Assembly: GCA_030623125.1 (NCBI GenBank)
Contig: JAUXMQ010000029.1
Span: 1 to 8,611 of the forward strand
From: Acidimicrobiia bacterium
GTDB taxonomy: Bacteria; Actinomycetota; Acidimicrobiia; Spongiisociales; ZC4RG35
Direction of reading: 5' to 3'
DNA length: 8,611 nucleotides
Below the pieces are notes generated by a model. The model searched no databases, was not told the origin of the DNA, and saw only the letters and a list, made by a program, of their open reading frames with translations. Shown one piece after another: positions 5,403 to 8,611 of this stretch (the stretch's first letter is position 1; the number at the start of each line of letters is the position of its first letter). Both the position numbers and the translations under genes were made by a program.

Positions 5403-6038
5403 TCAGACGATGTGACGCTTGCTCGCCCATCGGGCGAGTTCGTGACGGTTGGAAAGCTGGAGCTTGCGCAGCACTGAGGAAACGTGGGTCTCCACCGTCT
5501 TGATCGAGATCTCCAGCTTGCGGGCAACCTGCTTGTAGGCGAACCCACGGGCGATCAGCCGGAGCACGTCCTTCTCCCTCAGAGTGAGTTGATCGAGTTC
5601 GGGGTCCTCTTCGGAGGGAATCGCTCCGGCGAACGCGTCCAAAACGAAGCCTGCCAGTCGTGGGGAGAACACTGCGTCACCGGAGCTGATTCGTCTCACG
5701 GCCTCGGCAAGGTCCGGCGGCTCGATGGTCTTGGTGACATAACCCCTCGCTCCCGCCCGGATCATTGTTATGACATCCTCGGCCTGGTCTGACACCGACA
5801 GGGCCAGAAACTTCACGTCTGGATTCGACTCATTGACACCTTCGATGACGGCGATCCCGCCACCGTCGGGCATATGCACGTCGACCAGGACCACATCCGG
5901 ATTGAGTCCCCTGATCTCGACGATGGCGGTGTCGACGTCGAAGGCCGATCCAACGATTCGGAAGTCCTCGGCCAGCTCTGCTTTGACGCCGGAGAGGAAC
6001 AGACGGTGATCGTCCACGAGATAGACCGTGATGCTCAC
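5403..6038 (-). CDS. NarL/LuxR-type response regulator (LiaR-like)
   Basis: This is a 211-residue two-component regulator. The receiver domain (1-120) shows the acidic pair Asp9/Asp10, the phosphoacceptor Asp53 in VLVDVHMPDG, Ser81 and Lys103 in GYVTKTI. The LuxR-type DNA-binding domain (150-205) has LTLREKDVLRLIARGFAYKQVARKL and the recognition helix IKTVETHVSSVLRKL. It starts with GTG 6038, which overlaps the TGA of the upstream kinase (GTGA), so kinase and regulator are translationally coupled and clearly cognate. By analogy with LiaRS it should act on envelope-stress genes, most likely at the divergent repeats between kinase and PspC gene. Confidence 0.93.
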   Translation of the reverse strand: MSITVYLVDDHRLFLSGVKAELAEDFRIVGSAFDVDTAIVEIRGLNPDVVLVDVHMPDGGGIAVIEGVNESNPDVKFLALSVSDQAEDVITMIRAGARGYVTKTIEPPDLAEAVRRISSGDAVFSPRLAGFVLDAFAGAIPSEEDPELDQLTLREKDVLRLIARGFAYKQVARKLEISIKTVETHVSSVLRKLQLSNRHELARWASKRHIV

Positions 6039-7201
6039 TCGGCCTCCATCGGCATGCTCAGCACAACCTCTGTTCCTTCTCCTGGCTCACTGTTTATCTC
6101 GACGGTGCCACCTGCCTTCTCGACTCGAGATCTGATCGACTTCGTTATCCCCTTCCGATCGGGTGCCACCGCATCGGGGTCAAAGCCCTCACCTTGATCG
6201 GTCACATAGACCGTCAATGCATCGTCCTCCGCCTCCAGGTAAAGCGACAGTCTGTCGGCACCTGAGTGTTTGGCGGCATTGACCATCGCCTCCGATGCTG
6301 CCCCGACAAGAGACGCGGCTTTCTTGTCGATTACGTGATCCCCGACGGTGACAACGTCGACGCGCACATGATGGTCCTTCTCCACCCTGGCCGCGGCGTC
6401 TTTCAGGGCCGTGGAGACAAGATCCACTCCGTCGAGCGGCGCCGAGCCAAACAGCCAATCGCGCAAGTCGGACTCCTGATGTCGGGCGAGAATCATCATC
6501 TCGGCCGGATCATCTGTCCGCTGTATCAAGGCGAGGGTTTGGAGGACAGAATCGTGGAGATGGGCCGCCATCTCGGCTCTCTCCTCCTGGCGGATCCTCT
6601 CGTTCCGTTCTGTGGCAAGGTCGGCAGCGAGCCGACGCACCCAGGGCCCGAAGGCCACCACGATCCCCAACCCCGTCAGAACGATGGCGAGAATAACCAC
6701 ACCGAGTTCGAACACCGCCCCGATCGAGGTGAAGAATACCGACAGACCACCGATGAGCAGCACCACGCCGAGCACCAGGCGGGTGCGACTTGGACGATCG
6801 ACATTCGGATCCATCAACGCCGCCAGTGGGCCGGGTTTGGAACTGTCGGTCAGAGCAGCGGTTCCAAAGGCAAGGGCGCCGGCTGTCAAGACAAGAGCGG
6901 GATTCGGCCACCAACCGATGGACTCCAAAAGCAGCATGAGCCCGAGAAACGCGAGGCCAAGGCCGAGTCCACGACGGGTGTCCACCGCCACCACCTCCCG
7001 GTCTTCCACCTTGTCATATGCCATCAGCCAAAAACCCAGGTAGAGCACACCTCCGAGGCCCCATATCGTGAGAAGGGTCAGGAACGCGGCCCTGACGTAT
7101 GCATCGGGTACGCCAAGAGTGTCGGCTAGTCCGCCGGCAACACCACCCATGACACGGTTGGTCTTGCGGCGGCTGAATTCGAACGATCGGACAACAGCCA
7201 C
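6035..7201 (-). CDS. sensor histidine kinase with N-terminal PspC domain
   Basis: This 388-residue membrane kinase has a PspC domain at residues 8-63 (RRKTNRVMGGVAGGLADTLG, then a hydrophobic segment ending GFWLMAYD). Further membrane segments are at about 78-95, 101-118, 141-160 and 164-186. The HisKA_3 dimerisation helix has HDSVLQ with phosphoacceptor His216, and the ATPase domain has the N box EAMVNAAKHSGA (Asn308), the G1 box DQGEGFD (335-341) and GEGTEV (374-379). The kinase phosphorylates the coupled NarL-type regulator. It has no large extracellular sensor domain, so it probably senses within the membrane or through a partner, as in LiaS. GTG 7201 is chosen because it precedes the PspC domain directly; only a poor GGG is upstream. 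Confidence 0.92.
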   Translation of the reverse strand: MAVVRSFEFSRRKTNRVMGGVAGGLADTLGVPDAYVRAAFLTLLTIWGLGGVLYLGFWLMAYDKVEDREVVAVDTRRGLGLGLAFLGLMLLLESIGWWPNPALVLTAGALAFGTAALTDSSKPGPLAALMDPNVDRPSRTRLVLGVVLLIGGLSVFFTSIGAVFELGVVILAIVLTGLGIVVAFGPWVRRLAADLATERNERIRQEERAEMAAHLHDSVLQTLALIQRTDDPAEMMILARHQESDLRDWLFGSAPLDGVDLVSTALKDAAARVEKDHHVRVDVVTVGDHVIDKKAASLVGAASEAMVNAAKHSGADRLSLYLEAEDDALTVYVTDQGEGFDPDAVAPDRKGITKSIRSRVEKAGGTVEINSEPGEGTEVVLSMPMEAE

Positions 7202-7238
7202 ACCCAGATGATGCCCGCTAGGCCCGTCTTCCTCAATC

Positions 7239-7283
7239 GGGGATCCCCCTTAGTGGTCTCAGGGGAGTCTCAGGGGAGTCCCC
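7239..7283. promoter_or_regulatory. operator-like repeats in the kinase/PspC divergent promoter region
   Basis: An exact 11-bp head-to-tail repeat GTCTCAGGGGA occupies 7256-7266 and 7267-7277. The second copy runs into an inverted repeat GGGGA-G-TCCCC (7273-7283), and a palindrome GGGGATCCCC lies at 7239-7248. A period of 11 places the copies on nearly the same DNA face. A TACAAA (7286-7291) just downstream could be a -10 for the PspC gene with no good -35, as expected for an activator-dependent promoter. The repeats are seen; binding by the neighbouring response regulator is inferred. Confidence 0.5.
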
Positions 7284-7320
7284 AATACAAACCAGGAAAG
7301 CCCTGTGGCTCAATAGGGGC

Positions 7321-8517
7321 ATGGAACAAAGCAAACAAACCACCACGGCCGAACCACCCGAGCAGACGATAAATGGCTCAGAGTTGGTGCGACCTCAGGA
7401 AGGACGCGTTCTTGCCGGTGTCTCCCAAGGCCTGGCAAACCGCTACCAACTCCCGGTCTGGGTACCGAGGGCATTCTTTGTCGTCTGTGCCTTTTTCGGA
7501 GGACTCGGAGTCGCCCTCTATGCGGCGGCCTGGGCGCTCATCAGATCAGAAGACGAGACCGAGTCACCAGCCGAACGCTTCTTCTCAGGGGGAGCATCGT
7601 CTCGATCATGGATCGGGATCGCACTGATCTTCGTTGCGGCGCTGATCCTCCTCGACAACATCACCTTCCTCGACGGAGGAGTGGTCTGGGCGGTCGCATT
7701 TCTTGTCTTGGGCGTCCTGGTCTACACCGGACAAATACCCGTCAGGGTCGGATCAGGCGACAAGTCAAAGGAGGGAGTTCAACAAATGACACAAACCGAT
7801 ACCACAGTCTCCGATACGGAGATCGACACTCCTGGCGGGGACTCCCCCTCCGCCGGAGGCGCACCGCCAACCCCCACTCCGACACCGCCGATACTTCCCC
7901 CGTCGGCTTCAAAGCCAAAGGAGCGATCAATCCTGGGACGTTTGACCATGGGATTCATGCTCCTGGGACTGGGAATCCTCGCCGTCCTCGACAACGTGCC
8001 GGCGATACCGATCGATCCAGCGCCTCGTCACTACATGGCCCTGGCCGTAACCATCGTCGGCATCGGGCTTCTGGTCGGCGCTTTCGCCGGACGGGCACGG
8101 TGGCTGATACTCGTCGGTGCGATCCTCATCCCCACTCTGTTCCTCTCCCCTGTCTTCGAGTGGGATTGGAACTCAGAGACGTTCGACGTGTTTGTCCAAC
8201 CGGACACATTCGCTGAGGTGGAGGACTTCTACAGCATCGACGTGGGCAATCTGGTAATCGACCTGACTGAACTCCCCTGGGATGGCGAGACGATCAGCGT
8301 CACGGCACGCGTCGACGCCGGCAACATCGAGATTCGGATCCCCGAAGACGTCGGAGTCGTCGGCGAAGCCACCGTTGACGTCGGCCGGGTGGGTGCGTCC
8401 GGTCGGGAATCCGCAGGTCTCGGTAATCCAGGTCTGGACTTCAACGAGACTGGCGCCAAAGGAACTTTGGTCCTCGACGCCCATGTAGACGTCGGCAACA
8501 TCGACATCAACCGCTGA
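7321..8517 (+). CDS. PspC domain protein with C-terminal LiaF-like domain
   Basis: This is a 398-residue membrane protein. The PspC domain is at about 22-78 (RPQEGRVLAGVSQGLANRYQ, then a transmembrane helix at 50-73). Two helices follow at 97-112 and 119-136, then a hydrophilic Pro/Thr-rich linker at 145-200 (PPTPTPTPPILPP), three more helices at about 207-224, 238-256 and 260-275, and a C-terminal beta-rich domain (285-398) with repeated strand motifs IDVGNL, VDAGNI, VDVGRV and VDVGNI, like LiaF/DUF4097-type domains. It is divergent from the PspC kinase operon and should be its partner in envelope stress sensing, perhaps restraining the kinase as LiaF restrains LiaS. ATG 7321 has AGGGG only one base upstream. 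A strong internal Shine-Dalgarno and in-frame ATG at 7786 suggest a second product. Confidence 0.88.
   Translation: MEQSKQTTTAEPPEQTINGSELVRPQEGRVLAGVSQGLANRYQLPVWVPRAFFVVCAFFGGLGVALYAAAWALIRSEDETESPAERFFSGGASSRSWIGIALIFVAALILLDNITFLDGGVVWAVAFLVLGVLVYTGQIPVRVGSGDKSKEGVQQMTQTDTTVSDTEIDTPGGDSPSAGGAPPTPTPTPPILPPSASKPKERSILGRLTMGFMLLGLGILAVLDNVPAIPIDPAPRHYMALAVTIVGIGLLVGAFAGRARWLILVGAILIPTLFLSPVFEWDWNSETFDVFVQPDTFAEVEDFYSIDVGNLVIDLTELPWDGETISVTARVDAGNIEIRIPEDVGVVGEATVDVGRVGASGRESAGLGNPGLDFNETGAKGTLVLDAHVDVGNIDINR
7768..7788 (+). promoter_or_regulatory. internal ribosome binding site and ATG inside the PspC gene
   Basis: AAGGAGGGAG (7768-7777), the best Shine-Dalgarno in the window, precedes an in-frame ATG at 7786 (residue 156, MTQTDTTVSD). 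It sits at the junction between the PspC half and the linker/LiaF-like half. Initiation here would give a 243-residue protein with the linker, three helices and the beta domain. It may be a relic of two fused genes or a working second start. Confidence 0.45.
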
Positions 8518-8530
8518 GAAAGGCATCACC

Positions 8531-8611
8531 ATGAAAACACACAAATTCGACGGAGTCTCTCTCATTTCGGGACTCATCATCACCGGAATTGGGCTGATAT
8601 TTCTCATAGTC
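8531..8611 (+). CDS. small membrane protein, N-terminal part (partial)
   Basis: The gene runs off the window; 27 codons are visible. ATG 8531 has GAAAGG 7 bases upstream and lies 13 bases after the PspC gene stop, so the two are likely one operon. The product starts MKTHKFDGVSLISG and continues into a transmembrane helix (LIITGIGLIFLIV). Short membrane proteins often sit beside actinobacterial PspC genes. The family cannot be named from this fragment. Confidence 0.65.
   Translation, partial: MKTHKFDGVSLISGLIITGIGLIFLIV

Noticed and set aside
6266..7129. Long plus-strand open frame of 287 codons
   Set aside because: It is antisense to the histidine kinase, whose motifs (HDSVLQ, N box, G boxes) are all intact; the plus frame is rich in Arg, Gly, His and Gln with no domain.
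7855..7915. Pro/Thr-rich repeat as a minisatellite or CRISPR-like array
   Set aside because: It is a short low-complexity protein linker (PTPTPTPP) inside the PspC gene with no spaced repeats.

Overview
The window looks like a moderately GC-rich actinobacterial chromosome. The main reason is a clear WhiB7-type iron-sulfur regulator, a family restricted to Actinobacteria and their phages; the primary-type sigma factor and the PspC/LiaF-like envelope genes agree with this. A deep lineage such as Acidimicrobiia is possible, but that is a guess. I see no mobile element, tRNA, rRNA or CRISPR array.

Left part (1-1990). The 3' end of a 2-oxoacid dehydrogenase E2 acyltransferase gene is followed by a SigA/RpoD-family sigma factor (+). 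Convergent to it is a whiB7-like gene (-). The 315 bases upstream of whiB7 carry what reads as a complete transcription-attenuation leader: a sigma-70 promoter, a short upstream ORF with its own Shine-Dalgarno, a strong intrinsic terminator, and a segment inside the upstream ORF that repeats one arm of the terminator and can form a competing antiterminator. This matches the way mycobacterial whiB7 and streptomycete wblC are known to be induced by ribosome-targeting antibiotics. It is the most interesting thing in the window.

Middle part (1991-5333). A small two-helix membrane ORF (-) and a polytopic membrane protein (+) have start codons one base apart. The membrane protein overlaps tail to tail with a DUF547-family gene (-). 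Divergent from DUF547 is a translationally coupled pair: a LiaF-like small membrane protein and an amidohydrolase of the Xaa-Arg/Xaa-Pro carboxypeptidase-like group.

Right part (5403-8611). A NarL/LuxR-type response regulator and a histidine kinase carrying an N-terminal PspC domain overlap by 4 bases (-). They are divergent from a large PspC-plus-LiaF-like protein (+), which is followed by the start of a small membrane protein. The 119-bp divergent region holds an exact 11-bp tandem repeat and GGGGA/TCCCC inverted repeats that look like operators. Together these genes resemble a Lia/Psp three-component cell-envelope stress system: sensor kinase, regulator, and a membrane PspC/LiaF partner that probably tunes the kinase. 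Two stress circuits (translation stress through whiB7 and envelope stress through PspC/Lia) therefore lie within about 7 kb.
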